Source: Sphingobacterium thalpophilum (lineage in GTDB: Bacteria > Bacteroidota > Bacteroidia > Sphingobacteriales > Sphingobacteriaceae). From it: 64,000 bases of DNA. Both the position numbers and the translations under genes were made by a program. The stretch lies in contig NZ_LR590484.1 of NCBI RefSeq assembly GCF_901482695.1, positions 3,596,001 through 3,660,000 on the forward strand, read 5' to 3'. The notes under the pieces are model-generated. The model saw only the letters and a list, made by a program, of their open reading frames with translations. It made no database searches and was not told the DNA's origin. How positions within the stretch are numbered: the stretch's first letter is position 1; the number at the start of each line of letters is the position of its first letter. Of the stretch, positions 1 to 9,654 are shown piece by piece.

Positions 1-2174
1 TCCCAGGTAATATCAGGATCAGGGTTGGAGATCAGGTTACCGCCCGGCTGTCCTTTGTAATTGAAATTATTGAAAGAGACCAAGCGTCTCCAGCCAAAAT
101 TGTCAGTAGGTAAGGTTCCATTGACGCCGTAGGACGCCTTTAGCCGCAGCGTGCTGATGGCCTCGTTTTCGCGTAATGCGGGAAGACTTTTAAGACTATA
201 GGCTCCAGAAACTGACCAAAAGTCTCCCCAACGATTTTTGGGACCTAGTTTAGACGATCCATCGCGGCGGTAAGAGGCTGCCAAAAAGTAGGTGTTGTCA
301 TAGTTGTATTCCGCCCTGCCCAGAAAAGACATCAGGTTGTAGCCCCAGCTGTAAGCGTTGGCTTCAAACTTGCCAGCGGATGAAATGTAAGGAAGTTCGG
401 CCGAACCGAGCCCGCGGCCCGTCGTACGCATGAAGTCTGTTTTATTTTTTTCAGCCTCAAATCCTGCGAGCAAGTTCAGATTGTGTTTGTCAAACGACTT
501 GTTGTAGTTGACCGTATTTGAACTTACCAGTTTCAGCATATTCGTATTGAATTGATGTACGACGCCGCCATCACTGATGCCATTAAAATGTTTTGCGCTA
601 TAGTACAAATAGTCCTTCATGTCTGTATAGTCGTACGAGAATACAGTTTTAGCTGTGAGCTCAGGAAGAATTGTCCAGGTCAGGTTACTGATGACACCCA
701 GTTTGTTTGTCTTGGAGCTGTTGTCCCATTGTTGATCGTAGTAATCCGCGTTATAGGCATAACTTCCATAACGGTCTGTCCATGCCTCTCCGGTTTTATA
801 GTTCGTCGGCCAGTAAAGCGGCCAAAGGAGGTTTCTGGATTGCATGAAATAATTTGTTCCCGTATTTCTGGTATCGTTGAAGCCCTTTTTCTTATTATGA
901 CCGATATTGATATTCGCGCCGAACTCAAGATTGTCAACGATTTTTTGCGTTAAGTTGAGACGGCCAGAAATACGTTCGAAATCGTTGACGCGGATTCTGC
1001 TTTTGTCAGTGGTATAACCTAGGGAAGAAAAATATTTTGTGGCTTCAGTGCCGCCCGATAGCGATAGGTTGTTGTCCTGATAAATACCGGTACGGAACAA
1101 TGCTTTATCCCAATCGTAATACCTGCCTTCTCGGTTCTCTATGCCATCCGTCATTCCCAGAATGTGCACATTGCTCATTCTTAAGGGATCGTTGACTTCA
1201 AATCGATAACCATGTTTGTTAAATCTGTTATTTAATTGCCCCAATGCATAGACACTGGCTTCGGCGTCAGTATAGTTGACGCCTGTCTCTTTGTTGACGT
1301 TAGAGGTGCGGTAGTCATGAAATATCTGATATAACATATTGACCTGATCCTGGGGCGAAGCCGTTTCATAATTGTCTGTAGCCCAGGTTGGCGTAAATCC
1401 GATTGAACTTTTGAAGTTGACAGCCGGTTTTCCGGTTTTACCCTTCTTGGTGGTAATTAGAATGACCCCATTGGCGGCTCTGGAGCCATACAAAGAGGAG
1501 GCTGCCGCATCTTTGAGCACGGTAATGGTTTCAATATCGTCGGGATTCAGGTTTCCCATAACATTGTTTGAGGTATAGATATAGTCTGCCATCTGGCCTC
1601 CCGAGCCGGAGTTTGCCGGCACTCCGTCAATGACGTAAAGCGGTTCATTGGAGGCGTTCATGGAGCCAATTCCACGGATACGGATGCTGGGCGTTGAGCC
1701 GGCCTGTCCCGAAGGAGAGGAAACCGTTAAGCCGGCGACTCGTCCGCTTAAGGCACTCTCAAAGGAGGTCGTCGGAACATCATCGATATCTTTAGCTTTT
1801 ACTGTTGCTGCCGATCCGGTATAAGTGCTTTTCTTGGCTGTACCGTAAGCAACGACCATAACTTCGTCCAGTGCCTGCTCGCCGCCGACGAGCGTGATGC
1901 TAATGGTCTTGCGACCATTGACCTGAACTTCCTGCGTCTGGTAACCAACGGCGGAGATACTTAGAGTCGCCTCTGGGCTGGCATGCAGAGTGAATAAACC
2001 CCTTTCATTGGTGGATGTCCCCTGGCTGGAGCCCTTGATGTTGACGGTCACTCCGCTGACCGGATTGCCGTTGCCGTCCACTATTTTACCAGCAATCTGA
2101 ATCTGTTGTGCATGTAAGGACTGCAGAGAGCTGCAGGCTAAGAGACACAACGTTGTGAGCACATGTTGTTTCAT
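1..2174 (-). CDS. SusC/RagA-family TonB-linked outer membrane receptor (partial, C-terminus outside window)
   Basis: The ATG is at 2172-2174 and the frame stays open to base 1, giving about 724 residues without the end of the barrel. The start encodes a signal peptide ending LHAQQ, then a carboxypeptidase-regulatory-like domain (GKIVDGNGNPVSGVTV) and the SusC hinge motif (LDEVMVVAYG). The plug carries the usual signatures (SALSGRVAGL, IRIRGIGS, LYVIDGVP, TVLKDAAASSLYGSRAANGV). SusC proteins form TonB-dependent pores that import glycans or peptides with a SusD lid, here expected beyond the left edge. It lies downstream of and in the same direction as two murein-peptide genes, with a 205-bp gap holding a hairpin. 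The substrate cannot be read from sequence; peptidoglycan or other peptides are an inference from context. Confidence 0.93.
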   Translation of the reverse strand, partial: MKQHVLTTLCLLACSSLQSLHAQQIQIAGKIVDGNGNPVSGVTVNIKGSSQGTSTNERGLFTLHASPEATLSISAVGYQTQEVQVNGRKTISITLVGGEQALDEVMVVAYGTAKKSTYTGSAATVKAKDIDDVPTTSFESALSGRVAGLTVSSPSGQAGSTPSIRIRGIGSMNASNEPLYVIDGVPANSGSGGQMADYIYTSNNVMGNLNPDDIETITVLKDAAASSLYGSRAANGVILITTKKGKTGKPAVNFKSSIGFTPTWATDNYETASPQDQVNMLYQIFHDYRTSNVNKETGVNYTDAEASVYALGQLNNRFNKHGYRFEVNDPLRMSNVHILGMTDGIENREGRYYDWDKALFRTGIYQDNNLSLSGGTEATKYFSSLGYTTDKSRIRVNDFERISGRLNLTQKIVDNLEFGANINIGHNKKKGFNDTRNTGTNYFMQSRNLLWPLYWPTNYKTGEAWTDRYGSYAYNADYYDQQWDNSSKTNKLGVISNLTWTILPELTAKTVFSYDYTDMKDYLYYSAKHFNGISDGGVVHQFNTNMLKLVSSNTVNYNKSFDKHNLNLLAGFEAEKNKTDFMRTTGRGLGSAELPYISSAGKFEANAYSWGYNLMSFLGRAEYNYDNTYFLAASYRRDGSSKLGPKNRWGDFWSVSGAYSLKSLPALRENEAISTLRLKASYGVNGTLPTDNFGWRRLVSFNNFNYKGQPGGNLISNPDPDITW

Positions 2175-2327
2175 AAGAATTTTTGTCTTTTAAAGGCCAT
2201 ACAGAATATCCGCTAGATACCATCGCCTCTGGGCTGTCGGGGAGGATATTCCATAGTCGTATGGAGTAATTAATTTAGTTTGTTAATATGTTGGTGCTTT
2301 TGCCCGTTGCCTTCAGCGGGCTAATGC

Positions 2328-2375
2328 AAATTCAGTACAATGTTTTCTTTAAGATAAAAGCATTGCACTGAATTT
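2328..2375. repeat. Imperfect inverted repeat, possible terminator or processing hairpin
   Basis: Arms 2328-2346 and 2356-2375 pair as about 17 bp with two internal mismatches around a 9-base loop (ctttaagat). It lies just after the epimerase stop codon on the minus strand and before the SusC start. No T-run follows on the minus strand, so it may attenuate or stabilise mRNA rather than fully terminate. Confidence 0.45.
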
Positions 2376-2379
2376 AAGG

Positions 2380-3441
2380 TTATTTTCTTACAATTCCAAT
2401 TCCGGGCCGATCCGCCAGAATACACCGGCCGTCGACCACGCTCATACCGTTATAGATGTCATTGTCAATCAGTAATGCTCCGTCCAGATCCGCCCAATCC
2501 GTCAATGGAGCAAGCTGCGCTGCGGCGCTGATGGCACAGGAGGTTTCCGTCATGCAGCCGATCATTACCTTCATATCGAGGGAACGGGCCAGTTCAGCCA
2601 TGCGTTTTGCTTCCCGCATACCAGTACATTTCATCAACTTAATATTGATCCCGCTATAAACACCTTTTAATGCCGGCACATCAATGAGCCGCTGGCATCC
2701 CTCGTCTGCAATGGTCGGTATGGGGCTGTGTTCGGTGAGCCAGGCGTTGTCATCGATTTGTTCCTTGGGCATCGGCTGCTCTAAAAACACGACATTCCGT
2801 TCGGCGAGCCACTGTGCCATTTCAAGAGCTTCCTCCCGTGTTTTCCAGCCTTGGTTGACATCGGCACAGAGTGGCCGGTCGGTCACCTGGCGGATCGTAT
2901 CGATAATCATCTTGTCCGTATCGAGGCCTAATTTTACTTTCAGAATTTTAAATTGGTCCGCTTCAGCCACCTTTTTCCGAATCATGTCTTCGCTGTCGAT
3001 GCCGATGGTATAGGAGGTGGGTGGGATCAGCTCTGGGTTCAATCCCCATATTTTATAAAAAGGCTGCCCCATAATCTTGCCGAGCACATCGTGCAAAGCA
3101 ATGTCAATAGCTGCTTTCGCGGCAGTATTCTTCGCCGCCACCCGGTCGACGTAATGGAGGATTTCTTCCGTTTGAAAAGGCGAACCAAATGCCGAAAGGT
3201 CGATCTGGTTTAAAAAGGAGATCACACTTTCCTGAGATTCGCCAAGATAAGGAGGCATGCTCGCTTCACCGTAACCGATAATACCGTCATATTCGAGCTC
3301 CGTCAGAACGACAGGCGTGGTGCTCCGGCTATAGGAAGCAACGGTAAATACATGCCGCAAACTGAGCGTGTATGGGCGAAACCTTAACTTGAAGGCACCG
3401 AAGTCCTTGCTGATCCATTCAGATTGATTGCTCATCATCAT
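2380..3441 (-). CDS. Dipeptide epimerase (L-Ala-D/L-Glu epimerase type), enolase superfamily
   Basis: A 353-residue member of the muconate-lactonizing subgroup of the enolase superfamily. The catalytic signature is complete: KVK (Lys168/Lys170), metal ligands Asp194 (ADVNQGW), Glu221 (LEQP) and Asp246 (ADE), and the second-face Lys268 (NIKLMKCTG). Family members related to YkfB/YcjG convert L-Ala-D-Glu from murein peptides to L-Ala-L-Glu so that ordinary peptidases can finish it. The upstream gene, whose stop codon abuts this start, is an NlpC/P60 enzyme of the kind that releases L-Ala-D-Glu, which supports this role over other epimerases. Three consecutive ATG codons (MMM) leave the exact start ambiguous by six bases. 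No signal peptide, so cytoplasmic. Confidence 0.88.
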   Translation of the reverse strand: MMMSNQSEWISKDFGAFKLRFRPYTLSLRHVFTVASYSRSTTPVVLTELEYDGIIGYGEASMPPYLGESQESVISFLNQIDLSAFGSPFQTEEILHYVDRVAAKNTAAKAAIDIALHDVLGKIMGQPFYKIWGLNPELIPPTSYTIGIDSEDMIRKKVAEADQFKILKVKLGLDTDKMIIDTIRQVTDRPLCADVNQGWKTREEALEMAQWLAERNVVFLEQPMPKEQIDDNAWLTEHSPIPTIADEGCQRLIDVPALKGVYSGINIKLMKCTGMREAKRMAELARSLDMKVMIGCMTETSCAISAAAQLAPLTDWADLDGALLIDNDIYNGMSVVDGRCILADRPGIGIVRK

Positions 3442-4668
3442 TTATTTCTTAGTGTAATAATTGCTTTCGGCGATTTTTTGAATGGCACTGTCCTGTACGC
3501 CTAGGTAACGGCGGGCTGCCACAACGGTGCGGGTCTGGAAGTCATCATAGTCCGGAGCGTCTTTTAACATGCTGTTGATGCGGACCAATCCGGCTGCGTG
3601 GATGAAGGTACCGTTGCCAATATACAACGCAACGTGAGTCACACGCGCATTGGGATTACTGTTTTTACCTGCTGCAAAGAAAAGTAAGTCTGCTGGTTTA
3701 AGGTTTTTAAGTGCTTTTTCCGGGTCGAAATGCCCTTCACTATCGAGAATATCGATCTGCTGGCCTGCCAGGACCTGCTGTGAGGCATCCCGGGGAATCA
3801 CAAAACCGTTCATAAAGAAGCTGGTTTTGGTAAACCCGCTACAATCGACGCCTTTGACTGAGGTGCCACCCCACAGATAGGGTAGGCCAAGCATGGACTT
3901 GGCACTGGCAATGATATTCTCCGCCGTCGGATTACGGGAATCCAGCCAGCTCTTTAAGGTCAGGCTTTCTGATTTCCGGATATATCCTTTGCGGCCGTCA
4001 GGGTAAGCAACCGCATAAAAATTGCCTTTTTGTCCAGTAAGCTTTAATATATCGCCATATACCAGGTCAGATACTCGCTGACTCTTTTCATTGGGTTCGG
4101 AGTATGACCGGCCAAACTCTGTTGTGTAGATTACTTTCTCTGCCTGTCTCCAGCTTGCGATTTCTGTTTCGTCCATGGCAGCGATCGATGAACTTGGCAC
4201 CCAAGCAATGTAGCCGTCCGGTGTACGAACACGGTACTCGCCACCTTTTTTCTGTAAGAGATCCACCTGGGTACCGAGTAGGACCTGACTGGTCAGCTCG
4301 GCGGCATTGTCCGGAAAAGTGCGCATATTGGCCACCGAAAGCCGGATAACACCTGCGGTTTTGCCCTCTACACTGGCATCTGGTAACAATTTGACCTGGA
4401 TATGAGCCGGTATGTCTTTCGCTTTCTGCTCAAGGACAAATTGGGCATCCTTTTCTGTGGTCTCCAAGATATACTGATTCTGCGGAATATCTGCGTGTTG
4501 AATAGCGACAATTTTTGTTCGGCGGTCGGGGGCAAATTCACGTTTTACGTTTTCTTGCAGCTCTTTGATTTTGAAATAAGTCGTCGAATCTACTTGCTGT
4601 GCATGGCCATGACTCGCGCCAATAAGGCTTGCACATGCTAAAATCGCGAATTTTAGTGTGTTTCTCAT
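3442..4668 (-). CDS. NlpC/P60 cysteine endopeptidase with SH3-like domains (YkfC-like)
   Basis: 408 residues with a signal peptide (cleavage near GHAQQ, residue 24). The middle (about 95-235) resembles bacterial SH3 domains, with GTQVDLL and DGYIAWVP patterns. The C-terminal NlpC/P60 domain has catalytic Cys276 (VDCSGFT), His345 (THVALYIG) and His357 (FIHAAG). The architecture matches gamma-D-glutamyl-L-diamino-acid endopeptidases that trim murein peptides carrying a free L-Ala. The epimerase starts directly after its stop codon, so the two are almost certainly co-transcribed as a peptidoglycan-peptide salvage pair acting in periplasm and cytoplasm in turn. Residues before the SH3 region are not recognised. 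Confidence 0.9.
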   Translation of the reverse strand: MRNTLKFAILACASLIGASHGHAQQVDSTTYFKIKELQENVKREFAPDRRTKIVAIQHADIPQNQYILETTEKDAQFVLEQKAKDIPAHIQVKLLPDASVEGKTAGVIRLSVANMRTFPDNAAELTSQVLLGTQVDLLQKKGGEYRVRTPDGYIAWVPSSSIAAMDETEIASWRQAEKVIYTTEFGRSYSEPNEKSQRVSDLVYGDILKLTGQKGNFYAVAYPDGRKGYIRKSESLTLKSWLDSRNPTAENIIASAKSMLGLPYLWGGTSVKGVDCSGFTKTSFFMNGFVIPRDASQQVLAGQQIDILDSEGHFDPEKALKNLKPADLLFFAAGKNSNPNARVTHVALYIGNGTFIHAAGLVRINSMLKDAPDYDDFQTRTVVAARRYLGVQDSAIQKIAESNYYTKK

Positions 4669-4972
4669 GCTGATTAGTTTGTTCCTAAAGATAGATTAAT
4701 TCATAATATAAATCAATGTTAATTGTCGATTTTTAAGTGATTTGGTTGTGAGGTTGCTAAAAAACGAATTTTTAGGTCTAATTTTAATTAATTTGTCTAT
4801 TTGCTAAAACCATTTTGTATTATTGTCTATCCGCTGTGGATTGTCCTATCCGTACTGTAGTATACGCGATGCGCCCGGGTGCTGTCGTGATCAGGGTACG
4901 ATGCGGCAAAGCCAGGTAAGCTTATAGGTCAAGCTTGCTAAAAAAATATAAATAAGTAATAATAACGTAGAT
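4669..4972. other. Intergenic region between divergent genes (304 bp)
   Basis: This A+T-rich spacer separates the leftward murein-peptide pair from the rightward glycosylasparaginase and must hold both promoters. I see no convincing ORF. A sequence resembling the Bacteroidota -7 element with one mismatch (tattattg, about 4818-4825) is present on the plus strand but lies far from the start, so I do not call it. Confidence 0.5.
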
Positions 4973-6004
4973 ATGAATTCGAGACGTAATTTTATAAAGC
5001 AGGGGCTTTTCGCTGCCACGGCTATGGGCGCCCTGCAGGCGTTTGATGCAAAGGGGATAACAGTCGCTACGGAACGTAAGGTGAAAAATTATCCGATCGT
5101 TATATCCACCTGGGACTTTGGGATAGCTGCCAACAAAGCTGCCTGGGAAGTACTGTCAAAAGGAGGGAAAGCGCTTGATGCGGTCGAGCAGGGCGTCCGT
5201 GTACCCGAAGCCGACTTAAAGAATATGACCGTTGGCAAAGGCGGTTATCCGGATCGGGATGGACATGTGACTTTGGATGCATGCATTATGGACGCGGATG
5301 GTAATTGTGGTGCTGTGGCAGGCCTGGAGAACATCGGGCACCCGATATCGGTTGCCCGGCTGGTGATGGAAAAAACGCCACATGTGATGCTGGTAGGCGA
5401 CGGAGCTTTGCAGTTTGCCCTGGAAAACGGTTTTGAAGAAGAGAATCTTTTGACCCCTGAAGGAGAAAAAGCCTGGAAGGAGTGGCTGAAAGAAAAAAAA
5501 TACAAACCAGTCGTCAATATTGAGAACAAGTCATTCGCTGCTGAACGGCTGCCGGGCAACCAATATAACCACGACACCATCGGTATGCTAGCCCTGGATG
5601 CTAATGGAAATATCGCCGGAGCTTGTACAACCAGTGGTATGGCATTTAAAATGCATGGCCGGGTAGGCGATAGTCCGATTATTGGTGCAGGGCTCTATGT
5701 GGATAATGAAGTTGGGGGAGCGACATCTACCGGCGTGGGGGAGGAGGTCATTCGCAATGTGGGCAGTTTTCTGGTGGTGGAGTTGATGCGTCAGGGCTAC
5801 TCGCCTGAAGATGCCTGTAAAGAAGCCGTCATGCGTATCGTCAAGAAGAAACCCGCCATAGCCAAAGAAATACAGGTAGGGTTTCTGGCGATCAATAAAA
5901 AAGGGGAATATGGTGCCTATGCCTTGCAACAGGGATTCTCTTATGCCGTATGCGATGGTAAACAGCAGGACTTGTTGATTAAAGGCAAACATTATTATAA
6001 ATAA
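4973..6004 (+). CDS. N(4)-(beta-N-acetylglucosaminyl)-L-asparaginase (glycosylasparaginase), Tat-exported
   Basis: 343 residues of the Ntn-hydrolase asparaginase-2 family. The N-terminus has a twin-arginine motif (SRRNFIK) followed by a hydrophobic stretch, so export is probably through Tat. The autocleavage and nucleophile site is NHD-Thr202-IG. Cleavage before Thr202 would give alpha and beta chains. The GlcNAc-Asn enzymes of this order share the ALDAVE, GGYPDRDG, PISVARLVMEKTPHV and TSTGVGE blocks seen here. The enzyme cuts the bond between asparagine and N-linked GlcNAc after proteolysis of glycoproteins. It starts divergently from the murein-peptide genes; the next gene, msrA, follows about 100 bp later on the same strand. 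Confidence 0.92.
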   Translation: MNSRRNFIKQGLFAATAMGALQAFDAKGITVATERKVKNYPIVISTWDFGIAANKAAWEVLSKGGKALDAVEQGVRVPEADLKNMTVGKGGYPDRDGHVTLDACIMDADGNCGAVAGLENIGHPISVARLVMEKTPHVMLVGDGALQFALENGFEEENLLTPEGEKAWKEWLKEKKYKPVVNIENKSFAAERLPGNQYNHDTIGMLALDANGNIAGACTTSGMAFKMHGRVGDSPIIGAGLYVDNEVGGATSTGVGEEVIRNVGSFLVVELMRQGYSPEDACKEAVMRIVKKKPAIAKEIQVGFLAINKKGEYGAYALQQGFSYAVCDGKQQDLLIKGKHYYK

Positions 6005-6102
6005 TCAGCCGGACGATTGATCGCAACATCATAAAAACAGAGGATAATCGAAGTTTGGATATCTTTCTATAAATTTGTCTCATTACTCAATACTAATAAA
6101 AT

Positions 6103-6618
6103 ATGAAAGCAACATTTGGAGGCGGATGTTTCTGGTGTACTGAAGTGATTTTCCAGCATACCGAAGGAGTCACATCGGTATTGCCGGGATATATGGGGGG
6201 ACATGTGGACAACCCTACTTACGAGCAGGTATGCACTGGTACTACAGACCATGTTGAAGTTGTTGAACTCGAATACGATGAAGACCTGGTAAACTACGAG
6301 GATCTGCTGAAAATTTTTTTCAGGACACATAATCCTACGACGTTAAACCGTCAGGGCAACGACGTAGGGACGCAGTACCGTTCGGTGGTATTCTATCATG
6401 ACGAAGAACAGAAAATACTGGCCAAAAATTTCATTGACGAGCTAGAGAACGAGGGAATATACGATGATCCTATTGTGACAGCAGTGGAGCCGGCATCTAC
6501 CTTCTGGCTGGCTGAAGACTATCACCATAATTATTTCAATGATCACCCCGAAAATCCGTTCTGTTCGGTGGTCATTGCACCGAAACTTCAGAAATTTCTC
6601 AAAGAATTTAAATCATAA
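6103..6618 (+). CDS. msrA: Peptide-methionine (S)-S-oxide reductase MsrA
   Basis: 171 residues, normal length for a single-domain MsrA. The catalytic motif GGCFWC places the sulfenic-acid-forming cysteine at Cys9. The family blocks GYMGGHVDNPTYEQVCTG, DHVEVVELEYD and QYRSVVFYHDEEQ follow in the expected order. A further cysteine near the C-terminus (NPFCSVV) could act as a resolving residue. It repairs the S-epimer of oxidised methionine in proteins using thioredoxin. There is no signal peptide, so it should be cytoplasmic. A strong bidirectional terminator begins directly at the stop codon. Confidence 0.97.
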   Translation: MKATFGGGCFWCTEVIFQHTEGVTSVLPGYMGGHVDNPTYEQVCTGTTDHVEVVELEYDEDLVNYEDLLKIFFRTHNPTTLNRQGNDVGTQYRSVVFYHDEEQKILAKNFIDELENEGIYDDPIVTAVEPASTFWLAEDYHHNYFNDHPENPFCSVVIAPKLQKFLKEFKS

Positions 6619-6655
6619 AAAAAGGTGCAGTCCACGGTTGGACTGCACCTTTTTT
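6617..6655. terminator. Bidirectional intrinsic terminator between msrA and parC
   Basis: A GC-rich perfect stem (ggtgcagtcca with tggactgcacc, 4-base loop) is flanked by A7 on the left and T6 on the right. It can therefore stop transcription of both converging genes. Confidence 0.93.
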
Positions 6656-6707
6656 ATTACGATTCTATACGTATGCCTGTAATATCACTTAGATATTCGA
6701 TTCACCT

Positions 6708-9419
6708 TTAAAACATTTCCATTTGTCCATTATCATCAATCTGTATATCGTCCGGATTGGTGATTTCCAATTTGATTTCATCCTCTTTTTTGTCCTCTGT
6801 CTGCGCATCTTCAGCTGCAGTAGTGGTCTTCGCAGGGCTGTCTCCTTCCGTTTCGGTAGCCGTTTTCTTTTTATCTTTTTCACTGAGATCCTCATCAGGC
6901 GTAAGCAGTGAAACCGTTTTTACGGTATGGAAGGAGAGACGGTTGCCTTGTGCCTTTATACCTTTGATATCAATAATTTCTGTTAATGGCTGTTCCAGGG
7001 TCTCTTCCGTCTGAGATTTGCCTTTTAGGATATCCAATTTGACGACGGGCTCGGCAGCATTGCTCAACAGGATCAGTTTGGAGCCGGGCTCTTCATTGAT
7101 AAAAGAAACCCTTTTGCCGATTGGCTGTTCGTCAAATTTAAAGCGTTTGACATAATAGGTTCCGCTTTTACCGTCCTGATGCACGGCGGTGTACACATGT
7201 TCAGGATAATATTTTTCGATCCGGATCATCTTTTCATCGAAGTGATTGCTCAGATCGAAGTTTGACAATTCATAGCTACCGTCAGACATCACGATCAGGA
7301 TTTTATCATCACCGTCAAATTCACCCAGGTATTGTCCCCGTTCATCTGCATTCAGCCGTTTCATAACCGTATCGTACCAGATCTTGCGGCCTGCAAGCGT
7401 CGATACACCGGCGCTTTTGAACACGATTTTCTTGATCGGATATTTAGACACGATATTTCCTTGTGAAGCACGTCCTTTGATGGCGATTTCGGCAAAATCC
7501 ATGTCGAAGTTCAGCTTTCGCAATTTGGTATGTGGCTTGAGCTGCACATTGACGACTTCTGCTTCACCGTTTGGATTTGCGGTAAAATACAATATTTTGG
7601 ATCCCTTAGAGCCTTTGGACACATCGTATTCTTTGTCTCTTGTGACCCCCACGACTGCAAAGCGTTTGATGTAGCTGGTGCCTGTTGCACCCTCCTTGTA
7701 AATTGCATTATAGATGGTGCGCTCGTCTCCTTTTTTGAAGACAGCTACATGAATGATGCCTTTACCGACAAATACCTTGTCCTGGATCTTGGTGACCACG
7801 TATTTACCATCCTCACGGAATACAATGATGTCATCAATGTCCGAACAATCGCAGACAAACAGGTCTTTTTTCATACCCGAGCCGATAAATCCTTCTTCTT
7901 TGTTGACATAGAGCTTGGTATTGGCCAGCGCAACCTGAGTGGCTTCTACTTTATCGAATATGCGCAATTCTGTCCTACGTTCACGGTCCTTGCCATATTT
8001 TTCACGCAGTTTTTCAAACCAGGCAATAGCATATTCCGTGAGCTGACGCAGATTGCGTTTGACTTCCTTGATTTCGTTTTCGAGCGCTTTCATCATTTCG
8101 TCTGCTTTTTTAACATCGAAACGGGTAATGCTGCTCATCGGTTTGTCGATCAATTTTTTGTAGTCCTCAGGGCGGATTTCGCGGTAGAATTGATCGAAGA
8201 AGGGTTCGAACAGGCGGTTCAGCACTTCGACGACAGTATCGAAGTCACCCGCATTTTCGTAGTCCGCATGTTTGTACATGCCTTCCTGGATGAATATCTT
8301 TAACAAACTGCTGAAGAAGATCTTTTCCTGAAGATCGTTGAGGCGAATCTCCAGCTCCTGTTTCAGCAGATTTTTGGTGTTTTTGGTGTTCTCGATCAAG
8401 ATGTCATTGACACTCATAAATTGAGGCTTTTCTCCCTTGATCACACAGGTATTCGGTGAGATCGAAACCTCACAGGCGGTAAATGCATAGAGTGCATCAA
8501 TAGTGACATCAGGCGATATTCCCGGAGCTAGATGTACAATGATCTCCACATTCTCTGCCGTATTATCCTCAATCTTCTTGATCTTAATTTTTCCTTTGTC
8601 ATTTGCCGTCACCACACTTTCGATCAGGCCGCCCGTCGTGGTGCCGAAAGGAATTTCGGTGATCGCCAGTGTCTTTTTGTCGCGTTCTTCGATTTTCGCA
8701 CGGACGCGGATTTTGCCGCCACGCTGTCCTTCGTTATAGTTGGAAACGTCTGCCATACCCCCGGTTGGAAAATCAGGGAAAATGTTAGGCCGTTCGCCGT
8801 TCAAGACCTGAATCGATCCATCGATAAGCTCAATAAAGTTGTGTGGCATGATCTTGGTCGCCAATCCCACTGCGATACCCTCAGCCCCCTGTGCCAACAG
8901 CAGCGGAAACTTTACAGGTAATGTAACCGGTTCGCGGTTACGGCCATCGTAGCTTAGCTGCCATTCAGTGGTTTCAGGATTGAAGACGACCTCGTTGGCA
9001 AATTTGGAAAGCCGGCCCTCGATATACCGTGGAGCCGCCGCCGAATCTCCGGTAATGGGATCACCCCAGTTACCCTGGCAGTCGATCAGCAGGTCTTTCT
9101 GGCCCAGCTGCACCATCGCATCACCAATAGAGGCGTCACCATGCGGATGATATTTCATGGTATTACCGATCACATTGGCTGCTTTATTATATCTTCCGTC
9201 ATCCATTTCCTTTAAAGAATGGAGTATACGGCGCTGTACAGGCTTAAAGCCGTCATTTATATGGGGTACTGCTCTGTCCAGGATGACATAGGACGCATAA
9301 TCTAAAAACCAGTTTTCGTAAAGGCCTGACAAGGGTATCGTCTGGCTGCCGCTTTCTGTTCTTTCTGATCCTAATTCTTCCGGATTGTCTTCCGTTGGGA
9401 AGTTTGTTTCGTCACTCAT
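6708..9419 (-). CDS. parC: DNA topoisomerase IV subunit A (GyrA/ParC family)
   Basis: 903 residues. The N-terminal breakage-reunion domain has the YASYVILDRAVPHINDGFKPVQRRIL block, the quinolone-resistance region around residues 80-106 (GNTMKYHPHGDASIGDA) and active-site Tyr132 (APRYIEGRL). A coiled coil lies near 440-490 and a degenerate beta-pinwheel C-terminal domain follows, ending in an acidic/lysine-rich tail (about 835-903). The missing GyrA box (QRRGGKG-type) in the C-terminal domain argues for topoisomerase IV rather than gyrase. The enzyme unlinks replicated chromosomes together with ParE, which is not in this window. The 232-bp upstream region is A+T-rich. A 66-codon frame overlapping the start by ATGA is probably spurious. 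Confidence 0.93.
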   Translation of the reverse strand: MSDETNFPTEDNPEELGSERTESGSQTIPLSGLYENWFLDYASYVILDRAVPHINDGFKPVQRRILHSLKEMDDGRYNKAANVIGNTMKYHPHGDASIGDAMVQLGQKDLLIDCQGNWGDPITGDSAAAPRYIEGRLSKFANEVVFNPETTEWQLSYDGRNREPVTLPVKFPLLLAQGAEGIAVGLATKIMPHNFIELIDGSIQVLNGERPNIFPDFPTGGMADVSNYNEGQRGGKIRVRAKIEERDKKTLAITEIPFGTTTGGLIESVVTANDKGKIKIKKIEDNTAENVEIIVHLAPGISPDVTIDALYAFTACEVSISPNTCVIKGEKPQFMSVNDILIENTKNTKNLLKQELEIRLNDLQEKIFFSSLLKIFIQEGMYKHADYENAGDFDTVVEVLNRLFEPFFDQFYREIRPEDYKKLIDKPMSSITRFDVKKADEMMKALENEIKEVKRNLRQLTEYAIAWFEKLREKYGKDRERRTELRIFDKVEATQVALANTKLYVNKEEGFIGSGMKKDLFVCDCSDIDDIIVFREDGKYVVTKIQDKVFVGKGIIHVAVFKKGDERTIYNAIYKEGATGTSYIKRFAVVGVTRDKEYDVSKGSKGSKILYFTANPNGEAEVVNVQLKPHTKLRKLNFDMDFAEIAIKGRASQGNIVSKYPIKKIVFKSAGVSTLAGRKIWYDTVMKRLNADERGQYLGEFDGDDKILIVMSDGSYELSNFDLSNHFDEKMIRIEKYYPEHVYTAVHQDGKSGTYYVKRFKFDEQPIGKRVSFINEEPGSKLILLSNAAEPVVKLDILKGKSQTEETLEQPLTEIIDIKGIKAQGNRLSFHTVKTVSLLTPDEDLSEKDKKKTATETEGDSPAKTTTAAEDAQTEDKKEDEIKLEITNPDDIQIDDNGQMEMF

Positions 9420-9646
9420 TTACTCAGCAATAGATTAAATTGTACAATACAGAAATATTCAAATTTTATTTTATTCGAACGTGTAAAAATACAAAACCAT
9501 TTTGTTTTATCCCAGTGAATCTGTAAAAAGTTAAAAAAATTAGCTTTAAAAACTAACGATATTAGTTTTGTTGCTTTAGTGCTTTCTCTAAAGATACGGG
9601 AATACAGTATTTTCATTTTTAAAGCCGTAATCGGAAAAATTATTAA

Positions 9647-9654
9647 TAGTTTTG
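9647..9654 (+). promoter_or_regulatory. Bacteroidota -7 promoter element (TAnnTTTG)
   Basis: The octamer tagttttg fits the Bacteroidota sigma-ABfr -7 consensus exactly. It overlaps the first possible (TTG) start of the next gene, so transcription would begin near 9661. No clear -33 TTG is visible, so the call rests on the -7 element and position alone. Confidence 0.5.

Noticed and set aside
552..953. 133-codon plus-strand frame inside the partial SusC gene
   Set aside because: Antisense shadow of a clear SusC barrel region; no initiation or domain support.
7530..8303. 257-codon open frame antisense to parC
   Set aside because: It lies wholly opposite the conserved parC coding sequence, has a Phe/Val/Asp-rich composition typical of complementary frames and shows no recognisable motif.
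9416..9616. 66-codon frame whose stop overlaps the parC ATG
   Set aside because: A+T-rich, Phe/Lys/Ile-rich translation without domain; the ATGA overlap alone is not enough to call a gene.
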